Of a stretch of 64,000 nucleotides of DNA, positions 48,080 through 57,139 are shown one piece after another. Position 1 is the stretch's first letter. Each line of letters begins with the position of its first letter. Both the position numbers and the translations under genes were made by a program. Source of the DNA: Scytonema tolypothrichoides VB-61278 (GTDB taxonomy: Bacteria > Cyanobacteriota > Cyanobacteriia > Cyanobacteriales > Nostocaceae); the NCBI RefSeq assembly GCF_000828085.3, contig NZ_JXCA02000002.1, positions 71,136-135,135 on the forward strand, written 5' to 3'. The notes under the pieces were generated by a model that made no database searches, was not told the DNA's origin, and saw only the letters and a list, made by a program, of their open reading frames with translations.

Positions 48080-49123
48080 ATGAGAAAATTTCGTTACATC
48101 TGCCTAACTATTGCTAGTGCAATCATCTTCGCTCTGACTTCCTGTAACGGTACACAAACCGCAGAAAATCCAACAGCACCAGGTGCTAACTCCACTCCCC
48201 AGGCTACTGAAGCAGTTAGTCATAGCGGACATAGCAGCAAAAAGAAAATTAACATCAACAGTGCTATCCTGTCGGAATTGGATAAATTTGAGGGACAGCT
48301 TGGTGTTCCGGCATTATCCCATAAAATTCAGGCAAGTCGTCCCTATGGTAGTCCTGAGGACTTAGTTTCTAAAAAGGTTGTCACTCAAGAGCAATTCGAC
48401 AAAATTAAGGATCAGGTGACGACTCAGGAAGTGGTTCTTACTGGGGAAGCAAAAGATGTGGACTACATGACCAAACTCGCACTCATGAAAGGACACCTTT
48501 TGGTCGCAAAAGAACTGTTGGATCAAAATCAGCCCAAACAGGCGGAACCTCATATAGGTCATCCAGTTGAAGAGATTTATGTTGATGTAGAAGAGCAATT
48601 AAATGAGCGCAAAGTTAAAGAATTTAAGACATCTTTGGTAAGTTTACAAGATTTCGTCAAATCTAATCCCAAAAGTCCTAAGATCAAAACTGATTTTACC
48701 TCCTCTATGCAAGCAGTTGATGGCGCTGTAAACGCTTTACCAGCAGATCAGCGTTCGCAACCCAGATTCGCCCTACAAGTCATTAACGGATTGCTAGATG
48801 CATCTAACTCAGAATACGGCGCAGCAATTGCAGATGGAAAAATTTCTGCAGCCATTGAATATCAAGATTCTCGTGGCTTTGTCAACTACGCTGATGACTT
48901 ATATAAAGGAATTTCTAGCAAAGTGGCTAAAGACTATCCCCAAGAACATAAAGCAATTGAAACCAGTATGGCTGAACTGATAAAAGTTTGGCCTTCTGCT
49001 ATTGCACCAGCTAAACCAGTCAAAACCCCTGAAGATGTTACCAAGCTGGTAAAAACCATTGAGGAAAATTCGCAAAAAATAATAGATAGTTCCAGCACTC
49101 AAGCAAGCGCGATAGTATTTTGA
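48080..49123 (+). CDS. Lipoprotein with helix-hairpin-helix and iron-uptake-type His/Glu motif
   Basis: 347 residues. The signal peptide ends in lipobox ALTSC. A ComEA-like helix-hairpin-helix follows (KKININSAILSELDKFEG ... SPEDLVSKKVVTQEQFDKI, about 55-115), then a domain with MKGHLLVAKELLDQNQPKQAEPH and GHPVEEIY, a His/Glu pattern I associate with periplasmic domains in FTR1-type iron uptake proteins. It lies in a row with a bacterioferritin-like gene and an FTR1 permease, so a role as periplasmic iron-binding partner is likely. AGGAG precedes the ATG. Family not firmly recognised. Confidence 0.8.
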   Translation: MRKFRYICLTIASAIIFALTSCNGTQTAENPTAPGANSTPQATEAVSHSGHSSKKKININSAILSELDKFEGQLGVPALSHKIQASRPYGSPEDLVSKKVVTQEQFDKIKDQVTTQEVVLTGEAKDVDYMTKLALMKGHLLVAKELLDQNQPKQAEPHIGHPVEEIYVDVEEQLNERKVKEFKTSLVSLQDFVKSNPKSPKIKTDFTSSMQAVDGAVNALPADQRSQPRFALQVINGLLDASNSEYGAAIADGKISAAIEYQDSRGFVNYADDLYKGISSKVAKDYPQEHKAIETSMAELIKVWPSAIAPAKPVKTPEDVTKLVKTIEENSQKIIDSSSTQASAIVF

Positions 49124-49480
49124 ATTGTTTGTAGTGGTACTTGCCTGGGATTTTCTCTCGGGCGAGAATTTAAAATGAGTGCACAGTGAACAAACAGTTA
49201 TGAGTTAAGAATTGGGTTAAGCCATATCTTGCATCAGCATTTTCAACGCTCGTGAAATTTATTTCCGCTATCAAGCGAGCAAGTAAGCTAAAGCTTACTA
49301 AGCACATATTCTAGGCCATTTCAATGGGCTTGAGTTTTTAGCCGGAACTTTAGCTGACGCTAAGGTGCAAGATATGACCTTAAGCTAAATTGCGAAAGCT
49401 TTAACTTTTGACTTGTCAATTAATGAATAACTTATCACTGATCACTCAAGAAACTTCTACGTATCACTATAATCAGTAAC
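49124..49480. other. Intergenic region before the bacterioferritin-like gene
   Basis: 357 bases without a gene. A GTAAGCT-AA-AGCTTAC hairpin lies at about 49285-49300. It could contain an iron-responsive promoter; no clear Fur box was identified. Confidence 0.45.
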
Positions 49481-49945
49481 ATGATGCAAGAGCTTGACCA
49501 GAAACAAACAATCAATCTGCTGAACGAAATTATAGAGTGTGAGCTATCTGGAGTCGTGCGTTATACTCAATATTCTTTGATGGTAACTGGTCCTTACCGC
49601 ATTACGATTGTAGATTTTTTGAAAGAGCAGGCAAGCGAGTCTCTACTTCATGCCCAAAAAGTGGGAGAAATTCTCACAGGGTTTACCCTGAGTGGAGCCG
49701 AAGCGTTAGAAGGTCGTCCTAGTTTGCAAATTTTACCAGCGGATGAAACTGATAAATATTCAGTCAAGCATATCTTAGCCCAAAGTTTAGCTCATGAAGA
49801 AAAAGCATTGAGACTGTATAAAAATCTGCTGGAAACAGTAACCAATTCTAGTCTTTATCTTGAACAATTTGCTCGTAATATGATTGGTGAGGAAGAAATG
49901 CATAATATTGAGTTGAAAAAGATGTTACGCGATTTCACTGAATAG
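49481..49945 (+). CDS. Bacterioferritin-like / ferritin-like diiron protein
   Basis: 154 residues, four-helix bundle. Metal ligand pattern: Glu in IIECELSGVVRYTQY, ExxH in ASESLLHAQKVGEIL, Glu in LAHEEKALRLYKNL and ExxH in IGEEEMHNIELKKML. This fits bacterioferritin or a DPS-like iron-handling protein. It could store or oxidise iron taken up by the neighbouring permease. A heme-binding Met is not evident at the usual place. Confidence 0.85.
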   Translation: MMQELDQKQTINLLNEIIECELSGVVRYTQYSLMVTGPYRITIVDFLKEQASESLLHAQKVGEILTGFTLSGAEALEGRPSLQILPADETDKYSVKHILAQSLAHEEKALRLYKNLLETVTNSSLYLEQFARNMIGEEEMHNIELKKMLRDFTE

Positions 49946-50004
49946 TTATTAGTTATTAGTCATTAGTCATTAGTCATGAGTAGAAATGAAATGACTAATG
50001 ACTA
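49946..50004. repeat. Short tandem repeat (TTAGTCA)
   Basis: Units of TTAGTTA/TTAGTCA, then AATGACTAATGACTAG in the opposite sense, between the ferritin-like and FTR1 genes. Confidence 0.75.
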
Positions 50005-50035
50005 GCACCGAGAACAAAAAAAAGAAGGACAAATA

Positions 50036-51004
50036 ATGAACTTTAGTGCTGCCTTACCCACTTTTGTGATTACACTCCGAGAAGGAGTAGAAGCTGCTCT
50101 CGTAGTTGGCATTGTACTAGCTTTGCTAAAAAAAGCTAAGCAATCTCGTCTGAACCCTTGGGTTTATGCTGGTGTTGGCGTTGGCATTATTGTCAGCGCA
50201 CTTATAGGTTTTCTTTTCACTGGCCTGGTTCAAGCACTCAGTGCAATTAATCCCCAATACTCAACCGTGGTTGAGCCAATGATGGAAGGTGTGTTCAGCG
50301 TGTTAGCAATTATTATGCTCAGCTGGATGCTTCTCTGGATGACCAAACAAGCCAAATTTATGAAAGCTCAAGTTGAAGGAGCTGTAACAGATGCTTTAAA
50401 GCAGAATAAAGTTGCTGGTTGGGGTGTTTTCAGTTTAGTATTTATTGCCGTTCTACGCGAAGGTTTTGAAACGGTTTTGTTCGTTGCTGCTAACTTTCAA
50501 CAAGGGCTTTTTCCTGCTCTTGGCGCTCTTGCTGGTATTGCAGTTGCAGCGGCAATTGGTGTGCTTTTATTTAAATGGGGTGTTAAAATTAACATCCGCC
50601 AATTTTTCCAAGTCATGGGTATTTTCTTGGTGTTAATTGTGGCGGGGTTAGTAGTGACATCTTTGCAGAAGTTTGACGAAGCTTTTGCTACTCTTGCTCT
50701 TAGTAATCGTGCCTCGGAAAGTCTTTGTTTCTATTACGAACGGTTCACAAGAATTCACTCTTGTATCTTAGGTCCAATGGTTTGGAATACTTCCAATATA
50801 TTGCCTGATGAAAAGTTCCCTGGCATTATTTTGCAAGCCTTATTTGGTTACAGGCAATATCTCTATGTAGTGCAAGCAGTGGGATATGTCGTGTTTTTAG
50901 TAACAGTTGGTGGTTTGTATTTCCGCAGCATCATGGGTGGAGGAAATAGTCGTCTTAAAAAGCAGCCAGTTGCACAAAAATCGATGGGTTCTGTAAAAGA
51001 TTAG
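50036..51004 (+). CDS. FTR1-family iron permease
   Basis: 322 residues, seven membrane helices. The two signature motifs REGVE (near residue 15) and REGFE (about residue 140) bind iron in FTR1/EfeU permeases. In EfeUOB the permease works with a periplasmic lipoprotein; the lipoprotein gene upstream could play that part. AAGGA precedes the ATG. The C-terminal helix pair (QYLYVVQAVGYVVFLVTVGGLYF) is intact. Confidence 0.92.
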   Translation: MNFSAALPTFVITLREGVEAALVVGIVLALLKKAKQSRLNPWVYAGVGVGIIVSALIGFLFTGLVQALSAINPQYSTVVEPMMEGVFSVLAIIMLSWMLLWMTKQAKFMKAQVEGAVTDALKQNKVAGWGVFSLVFIAVLREGFETVLFVAANFQQGLFPALGALAGIAVAAAIGVLLFKWGVKINIRQFFQVMGIFLVLIVAGLVVTSLQKFDEAFATLALSNRASESLCFYYERFTRIHSCILGPMVWNTSNILPDEKFPGIILQALFGYRQYLYVVQAVGYVVFLVTVGGLYFRSIMGGGNSRLKKQPVAQKSMGSVKD

Positions 51005-51103
51005 CCAAAATGAATAAAGGGGTTTACCCTGAGCGTAGCCGAAGGGTTCGTAGTGAGCGTTCACACGCTCATTACAAGCCAAATTAGCAATAACCAATTC
51101 CCA

Positions 51104-51904
51104 ATGACTAACATTTGTGTCCAAGAATTATTTATCTATCCATTTAAAGGGTTAAGTGCCCAGAAATGTGCTTGCGTTGAGTTGGAAGTTGGACATGGTA
51201 TCAGAGGTGATCGCTCTTTTGCCCTAATGTTCAAAGAAGACGCACAATATCCCGACACAACAAAAGTCCCTTGGATGAAAAAGCACAACTTCGCCATGCA
51301 AAATGAGTGGGGAGGACTAGCAGCGTTAGATTGTGCTTATGAAGCAGCTACTAGCACCTTAACAGTGAAGCGCAAGGGCGTAGAGTTATTAGTTGCTGAT
51401 ACGACTAGCACAAGTGGACGCGATCGCATTGCAACTTTCTTCACAGGATACCTCGCAGGAATTTACCCTAGTCAAGCTGCTAGACATCCAAACCACGCAC
51501 CTTTGCAGCTGGTGGGAGAATTTGGCAAAACTCGATACCCCGACCGGGAAGCCGTGCATATTTCTCTTGTCAGTCAAGCAACTCTTAACCACTTGAGTGA
51601 GATAGCCGGGCGGCAAATAGATGTTCGTCGTTTCCGCCCTAATATTGTTTTAGATGGTGTACCCGCCTGGACAGAATTTGACTGGGTAGGCAAAGAAATG
51701 CAACTTGGTACAGCACGAATTGTTATTACAGCCAGGATTAATCGCTGCTTAAATATAGAAGTTAATCCAGAGACAGGAGAACGTGATATCTCCTTGCTGA
51801 CTCTGCTGCAAAAGAATTTTCAACACACACAGACGGGTGTTTTGGCACAGGTGATCAATGGTGGTACAGTGGCAATTGGTGATACTTTAACCAAGGCTGA
51901 GTAA
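51104..51904 (+). CDS. MOSC-domain protein
   Basis: 266 residues from ATG 51104 (MTNICVQELFIYPFKGLSA); the frame is open to a GTG at 51053 through repeat DNA. An N-terminal beta barrel (IYPFKGLSAQKC, GIRGDRSFALM) is followed by a MOSC domain (RRFRPNIVLDGVPAWTEFDWVG, ITARINRCLNIEVNPETGERD) with the conserved Cys. MOSC proteins bind sulfur carriers or reduce N-hydroxylated compounds using molybdenum cofactor. It is separated from the FTR1 gene by a palindromic repeat. Confidence 0.88.
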   Translation: MTNICVQELFIYPFKGLSAQKCACVELEVGHGIRGDRSFALMFKEDAQYPDTTKVPWMKKHNFAMQNEWGGLAALDCAYEAATSTLTVKRKGVELLVADTTSTSGRDRIATFFTGYLAGIYPSQAARHPNHAPLQLVGEFGKTRYPDREAVHISLVSQATLNHLSEIAGRQIDVRRFRPNIVLDGVPAWTEFDWVGKEMQLGTARIVITARINRCLNIEVNPETGERDISLLTLLQKNFQHTQTGVLAQVINGGTVAIGDTLTKAE

Positions 51905-51917
51905 GTACTAAATTAGC

Positions 51918-52145
51918 TTAACGGAAGGAATCAAAAATGACCGTTATTGCTATCACGCAAAATAGGATAAGTCCAAATCGCCAAACTAAGCTCAGAAATA
52001 GCCACGACAGCATGATAGCAATCCTTGCTGCACCAAAAGTCATTAACACAATATAGGCGATCGCAAAGCCGAAGAGTCCCAGTACAAAAAATTTGAGAAA
52101 ATAAGCAGCCAATCTAAATAGGCGACTATCCTGATTTGGTTTCAT
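51918..52145 (-). CDS. Small unrecognised membrane protein
   Basis: 75 residues with two hydrophobic segments (FFVLGLFGFAIAYIVLMTF and AIMLSWLFLSLVWRFGLILFCVIAITVIF). AGGAAC sits just before the ATG at 52145. No family recognised. Converges on the MOSC gene. Confidence 0.65.
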   Translation of the reverse strand: MKPNQDSRLFRLAAYFLKFFVLGLFGFAIAYIVLMTFGAARIAIMLSWLFLSLVWRFGLILFCVIAITVIFDSFR

Positions 52146-52175
52146 AGTTCCTGTTCTCCATGTAAATTGGATTTA

Positions 52176-52215
52176 AGCAAAAAGCCGGGACGTGCTTTTA
52201 TCACATCTCCGGCTT
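52176..52215 (-). terminator. Terminator for the minus-strand gene at 52345
   Basis: AAGCCGG / CCGGCTT stem with about 20-base loop; on the minus strand it is followed by a U-rich run (TTTTTGC). Confidence 0.65.
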
Positions 52216-52344
52216 GTAAACTTCTCGTTTCTCGAAAGCCAAATGTCTCATCATTTGTAGATATTTTGTTGTACTATTAACTCCGTCTCAGCTCTTGTAT
52301 ATTTTCTGAACTCTTAAGTAGCTGTAGAAATTGGATGCAGCTTT

Positions 52345-52743
52345 TTAGGTTTTTTTATGAGATAACCTCCATACAATCCAATTTTCTAGAATGTATTCGT
52401 ACATCTGTTGGATTTCTTGCAGTTCCTTGTGATCAAGATGGTAGCGGTGACTTATGTGTCCACCAAGTTCAACAATAGTTTCGTAATTACCTTTTTTACT
52501 ACGGGTGATGAACTCACCATGTTGAGTCGCAGACAATGCCTCAATCAGCAGAAAGCTCATGTGAGAAAAAACTGGGTGCAATTCAATTAAGTAGGGTTGA
52601 TCCGGAATATTATCTTGCTTTCCTTTTTGTTGTAGTGTGACCACTGGTAACGCTTCTGGAGGCGAATCTCCAATTTTTAACTGCATTTTGATGCCACTGA
52701 AACCGCTGAAAAATTCAGGAAATCGTGAGCGTGAGAAGGTCAT
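52345..52743 (-). CDS. Unrecognised soluble protein
   Basis: 132 residues, no signal or membrane segments. Contains PYLIELHPVFSHMSFLLIEALSATQHGEF, GGHISHRYHLDHKELQEIQQMYEYILENWIVW; the many His in the last third could bind metal, but that is speculation. GGAG eight bases before the ATG supports the start. It looks like a real gene by codon use; function unknown. Confidence 0.7.
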   Translation of the reverse strand: MTFSRSRFPEFFSGFSGIKMQLKIGDSPPEALPVVTLQQKGKQDNIPDQPYLIELHPVFSHMSFLLIEALSATQHGEFITRSKKGNYETIVELGGHISHRYHLDHKELQEIQQMYEYILENWIVWRLSHKKT

Positions 52744-53376
52744 ATCAGTTGCTCCGTGAGGTTGACCATTAATCTCGACTGCAATTATCTTGTGATGGAA
52801 AGCCGCAAATTATTTAGATTCAAAAGAAACAAGACTGTTACTGCTTACCTCACATATATCTAACTTAAATATCATCATAAACATTTTTTGACTGGAGAGC
52901 AAGTTTTCAAAAAAAATTCTGCTCCAAATAGAGAATTGTATGAAATATCGTATACTTTTTGACTCGATTCATCTCACACATATATAATTATTAGAGTTAC
53001 CTTTGATACAAAGAACTGCTTAGGAGATGAATCCGACCAAACAAGAAAAGTTACGTTTTTCTACCATTTTCTCTGATTTTATAAATAGAACCATCTTATT
53101 TATAATCAAAAATCAGTGTATATCCTAAAATCTGCTTTATTAGTCTTCTGAAGAACAACATTGTTCGATATGTCGCGTATAGCTTTAGAATGAGTGAGTT
53201 TTATCGCGACATCGTTATTATCACTGTATGTGAGAAAAAAAGAGAGTGGAAAATGAAAAAATAGTTGATGAAACAGAGTGATGCAGTTCCAACATACATG
53301 TACTCTTTTCTGAATGATTCAGCCATGCTATAAAAATTATCTCACATACTAATATGTTGTATGGAGTAAGGGTAAA
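52744..53376. other. 633-base AT-rich region upstream of the WD40/NB-ARC gene
   Basis: No gene. An inverted repeat TGTCGCG / CGCGACA (53171-53211) stands out in AT-rich DNA 166 bases before the start codon and might be a regulatory site. TAAGGG lies seven bases before the start. Confidence 0.5.
53171..53211. promoter_or_regulatory. Inverted repeat, possible operator
   Basis: TGTCGCG, 27-base gap, CGCGACA. Part of a larger GATATGTCGCG / CGCGACATC symmetry with a one-base bulge. Function is inference. Confidence 0.35.
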
Positions 53377-56300
53377 ATGGAGGATGCTGCCCATATGTCT
53401 CAGCTTCCAGAAAATTTCATCATAGAGTTCGCAACTAACTCTGGTGTAACTAAGACAGAGCTAGATGCCCTGCTGCTGGCATTGAATGACTTCTCAGGTG
53501 CGCAGATAGCTTCCAAGTTGGAGATTTCTCAAGCAGCAGTCAGAAAAAGATTAGGAGAAAACTACCGTAAATTAGGAATAGAAGGCAGTGGTAACAAAAA
53601 ACTCAATAACCTTAAACAAAAGCTCTTAGCACAATATCAAGCAAGTAAAACAATTGACAGAATACCGCAAGAAGATTGGGGGGAAGCAGTTGATGTAGAT
53701 GGTTTTTGGGGTCGAGACAAGGAAATTTCAGAGTTAGAACAGTGGATTGTAGGTGATAGTTCTGTTCGCTGTCGGCTAGTGGCGGTGTTAGGAATAGGAG
53801 GCATTGGCAAAACTGTATTCGCAGCACAAGTTGCCAAAAAAGTGCAGATAAATTTTGATTATCTCATTTGGCGATCGCTAAACAATACTCCAACTGTAGG
53901 TGAACTTCTCACACAACTGCTACGATTTTTACCTAAAAGTAGTGAACCTGACATACCAGATGACGATAACAGCAAGATACTACGGCTGATTGAGGTTTTG
54001 CGGAAACATCGTTGTTTAGTGATTTTAGATAAAGTAGAAGCAGTGCTGCGTAGTGGCGCAGGCAGTATTTACGAAAGAGCCGGAGAATACCAACCTGGGT
54101 ATGAGAAATACGGCTACTTGTTTAAAAAAGTGGCAGAAGCGGGACATAAGAGTTGTTTACTGCTTACAAGCCGGGAAAAGCCCAAGCAAGTTGCACTGCT
54201 AGAGGGAAAAAACCTACCAGTAAAAGTCTTGCACCTTTTGGGACTAAATCTAGAAGAAGCTAAGGCAATGCTGAAAGATAAGGGGTTTTCCTGTCCAGAT
54301 AATCAGTTAAGGGAATTAGTGGAGCGATATTCTGGCAACCCCTTAGCGTTAAAAATTGTTGCTACCACAATCTATAACTTATTTAGTAATAAAATTGATG
54401 AATTTTTAAGCCAAATTCACCAAGAAACAGCAGTCTATGGAGATATTCGCTCTCTTTTAGACCAACAATTTAATCGCCTGTCGGAGTTGGAAAAACAACT
54501 GATGTACTGGCTAGCAATTCATCGTGAATATGTTTCTCTTAAAGAACTCAAAGATGACTTAATCACAACAGAGCAGCCAGCAATCAGTATATTAGAAGCT
54601 GTAGAGTCTCTATTACGGCGCTCTCTTATTAAAAAAGAAGGAGGTTCCGGCAGATTTAGCCAGCAGTCTGTTGTGATGGAATATATCACAGAGCAATTGA
54701 TTGAAAAGGCATATCAAGAAATGCGTTTAGGAAATTGTCTAGGAGTTATTGACAATTATCCACTGATGAAAGCGCGATCGCTTGACTATATTCGCAAAAC
54801 ACAAGAGCGATTAATTCTTGAACCAGTTACGAAAAAGCTACTGAGTGCTTTTGGCAAAGAACTAGAATCTAAGTTACGTCGGATGCTAGCCCACTTACAA
54901 CAGCAATCTCCTTTACAGAGGGGATATGCTGCTGGAAACTTGATCAATCTGCTGCGTCAACTTCAGATTGATCAATCAAGAATTGATTTGAGTGGGCGTG
55001 ATTTTTCCAATTTGAGTATCAGTCAAACATATTTTAAAGATGTCAATTTACAGGATACTAGCTTTACAAATGCTGACCTAACAAGTTCAGTATTTACTGA
55101 AACATTGTCAAGTCTGGTATCAGTCAGATTTAGCACAAATGGAGAGTTTTTTGCCACAGGTGCAATTAATGGAGAAGTGCGTTTGTGGCGAACTTCAGAT
55201 ACCAAACAACTCCGTATTTATAAGGGTCACACTGCTTGGGTCTGGGCATTTGCCTTTAGCCCAGATAACCAAATTCTAGCCAGCGGTGGTGCAGATTACG
55301 CTATTAAATTATGGAATGTAGACACAGGCGAGTGTCTTCATACATTGACAGAACATACTAATAAGGTATACTCTGTTGCCTTTAATCCTCAAGGCACTAC
55401 CTTGGCAAGCGCTAGTGAAGATCAAACCATTAGATTGTGGGATGTGAGCACTAGACAGTGCTTGAAAATCCTCTATGGTCACACGGATTGGGTTTGGTCT
55501 GTCACCTTCAATCCTGTTCAATATGACATCCTTGCTAGTAGCAGCGCTGATGGTACAATCAAGCTCTGGGATATTAATACGGGTGAATGTTTAAAAACCT
55601 TAAAGGGACATAGTAGCGAAGTTTACTCTGTGAGTTTTAGTCCAAATGGGCAAATACTAGCAAGTAGCAGCGAAGATCAAACTATCAAACTTTGGGACAT
55701 TATCACAGGAAAATGTAAGAAATCCTTAAGTGGGCATAGCAAAACAGTATACTCTGTCCGCTTTAGTCCAGATGGGAAAATCATTGCCAGCTGTGGCGAA
55801 GACCGAACAATCAAGTTATGGGATATTGAGACAAGTAAATGTCTGAAAACCTTACGAGGGCATAGTAGCCAAGTATGGTCGATCGCCTTTAGTCCCGATG
55901 GGCGCACACTCATCAGCAGCAGTGATGATCAAACAGCAAGGCTTTGGGATGTAGCAACAGGCAACTCTCTCAATGTATTGCAAGGTTATACCCGTGGGGT
56001 CTATTCAGTCGCATTTAGTCCAAACAACCAAGTTTTGGCGAGTGGTCTTGATGACTACACAATCATCATGTGGGAATTACGTACAGGTGAATCCCACCTT
56101 GTAGGGAAACATCAAGGACGCGTTCGTTCGGTTGCCTTTAGTCCAAATGGGCAAATTCTTGCTAGCGGCGGTGGTGATTATAATATCAAGCTTTGGGATG
56201 TTCAAGATGTGAGTCAGAGCAAGTGCTTAAATACTCTCACAGGTCACACGAACTGGGTGTGGACAGTGGTTTTCAGTCCAGATGGAAAAACTCTTGCTAG

Positions 56301-57009
56301 CAGCAGCGAAGATCGAACTGTGAGGATATGGGATACTTGCACAGGTGAATGTCTCAAAATATTGGAAGGACATAGTCATTGGGTGTGGACAGTTGCTTTC
56401 AGTCCTCAAGGTACTCTCCTTGCTAGTGGCAGTGCTGACAGTACTGTTAAACTTTGGGATGTTACCGGCAAATGCATTGCAACTTTGGCAGACCATAAAG
56501 ACTTAGTTTGGTCGGTTGCATTTAGTCCTAATGGAGAGTTTCTGGCAAGTGCTAGCGAAGACCAAACTGCTAAACTGTGGAAACTCAGTACAGGTGAGTG
56601 CCAAAAAACTTTAGAAGGGCACACTCAGCAAGTTTACTCAGTAGCATTTAGTCCGGATGGGCAAACCCTTGCTACTGGTAGTGGTGATGGAACTGTAAAA
56701 TTATGGCAAGTTAGCACAGGTATTTGTTTAGACTCGCTGACTCGTGGACATACAGGAGCAATTCGTTCGGTGGCGTTTAGTTCTGTTAGCGCAGCGTCCC
56801 CGGAGGGGATTAGTCGCTTACTTGCTAGTGGTAGTGAAGATGAAAATATTCAGCTGTGGGATGTACACAAGTGTAGCCGACTACGCCAACTGAAGTCTGA
56901 CCGACTTTATGAGCGCATGGAAATTACAGGTATTACTGGTTTAACAGATGCAGAGAAATCCTCTTTGAAAGCTTTAGGCGCAATTGAAACAGGTGAGCGA
57001 CTTATTTAA
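53377..57009 (+). CDS. STAND-type NB-ARC ATPase with HTH, pentapeptide stretch and 14 WD40 repeats
   Basis: 1210 residues. An N-terminal HTH-like region (about 25-70, TKTELDALLLALNDFSGAQIASKLEIS) is followed by an NB-ARC/STAND NTPase with P-loop GIGGIGKT (139-146), Walker-B-like D218 (CLVILDKVE) and SGNPLALKIV. Then come a winged-helix region, a pentapeptide-like stretch (about 537-575, DLSGRDFSNLSISQT) and 14 WD40 repeats (about 580-1165), enough for two seven-bladed propellers. Blade 14 contains an insertion, SVSAASPEGIS, from palindromic repeat DNA. STAND proteins oligomerise when a ligand binds; related proteins act in anti-phage defence, signalling or cell death. No separate effector gene is seen beside it. 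Confidence 0.92.
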   Translation: MEDAAHMSQLPENFIIEFATNSGVTKTELDALLLALNDFSGAQIASKLEISQAAVRKRLGENYRKLGIEGSGNKKLNNLKQKLLAQYQASKTIDRIPQEDWGEAVDVDGFWGRDKEISELEQWIVGDSSVRCRLVAVLGIGGIGKTVFAAQVAKKVQINFDYLIWRSLNNTPTVGELLTQLLRFLPKSSEPDIPDDDNSKILRLIEVLRKHRCLVILDKVEAVLRSGAGSIYERAGEYQPGYEKYGYLFKKVAEAGHKSCLLLTSREKPKQVALLEGKNLPVKVLHLLGLNLEEAKAMLKDKGFSCPDNQLRELVERYSGNPLALKIVATTIYNLFSNKIDEFLSQIHQETAVYGDIRSLLDQQFNRLSELEKQLMYWLAIHREYVSLKELKDDLITTEQPAISILEAVESLLRRSLIKKEGGSGRFSQQSVVMEYITEQLIEKAYQEMRLGNCLGVIDNYPLMKARSLDYIRKTQERLILEPVTKKLLSAFGKELESKLRRMLAHLQQQSPLQRGYAAGNLINLLRQLQIDQSRIDLSGRDFSNLSISQTYFKDVNLQDTSFTNADLTSSVFTETLSSLVSVRFSTNGEFFATGAINGEVRLWRTSDTKQLRIYKGHTAWVWAFAFSPDNQILASGGADYAIKLWNVDTGECLHTLTEHTNKVYSVAFNPQGTTLASASEDQTIRLWDVSTRQCLKILYGHTDWVWSVTFNPVQYDILASSSADGTIKLWDINTGECLKTLKGHSSEVYSVSFSPNGQILASSSEDQTIKLWDIITGKCKKSLSGHSKTVYSVRFSPDGKIIASCGEDRTIKLWDIETSKCLKTLRGHSSQVWSIAFSPDGRTLISSSDDQTARLWDVATGNSLNVLQGYTRGVYSVAFSPNNQVLASGLDDYTIIMWELRTGESHLVGKHQGRVRSVAFSPNGQILASGGGDYNIKLWDVQDVSQSKCLNTLTGHTNWVWTVVFSPDGKTLASSSEDRTVRIWDTCTGECLKILEGHSHWVWTVAFSPQGTLLASGSADSTVKLWDVTGKCIATLADHKDLVWSVAFSPNGEFLASASEDQTAKLWKLSTGECQKTLEGHTQQVYSVAFSPDGQTLATGSGDGTVKLWQVSTGICLDSLTRGHTGAIRSVAFSSVSAASPEGISRLLASGSEDENIQLWDVHKCSRLRQLKSDRLYERMEITGITGLTDAEKSSLKALGAIETGERLI

Positions 57010-57139
57010 ATAAGTCGCAATGACTTGTAGACCAAGCGTCTAGCTTGCTCATCAACTGAGTGGCAGGTATTTTGCCGGCTTTATGGATACGAATGTGCTT
57101 TTTTAGCCTAGAAAACTTTATGAAGATAGGTATTAACTA

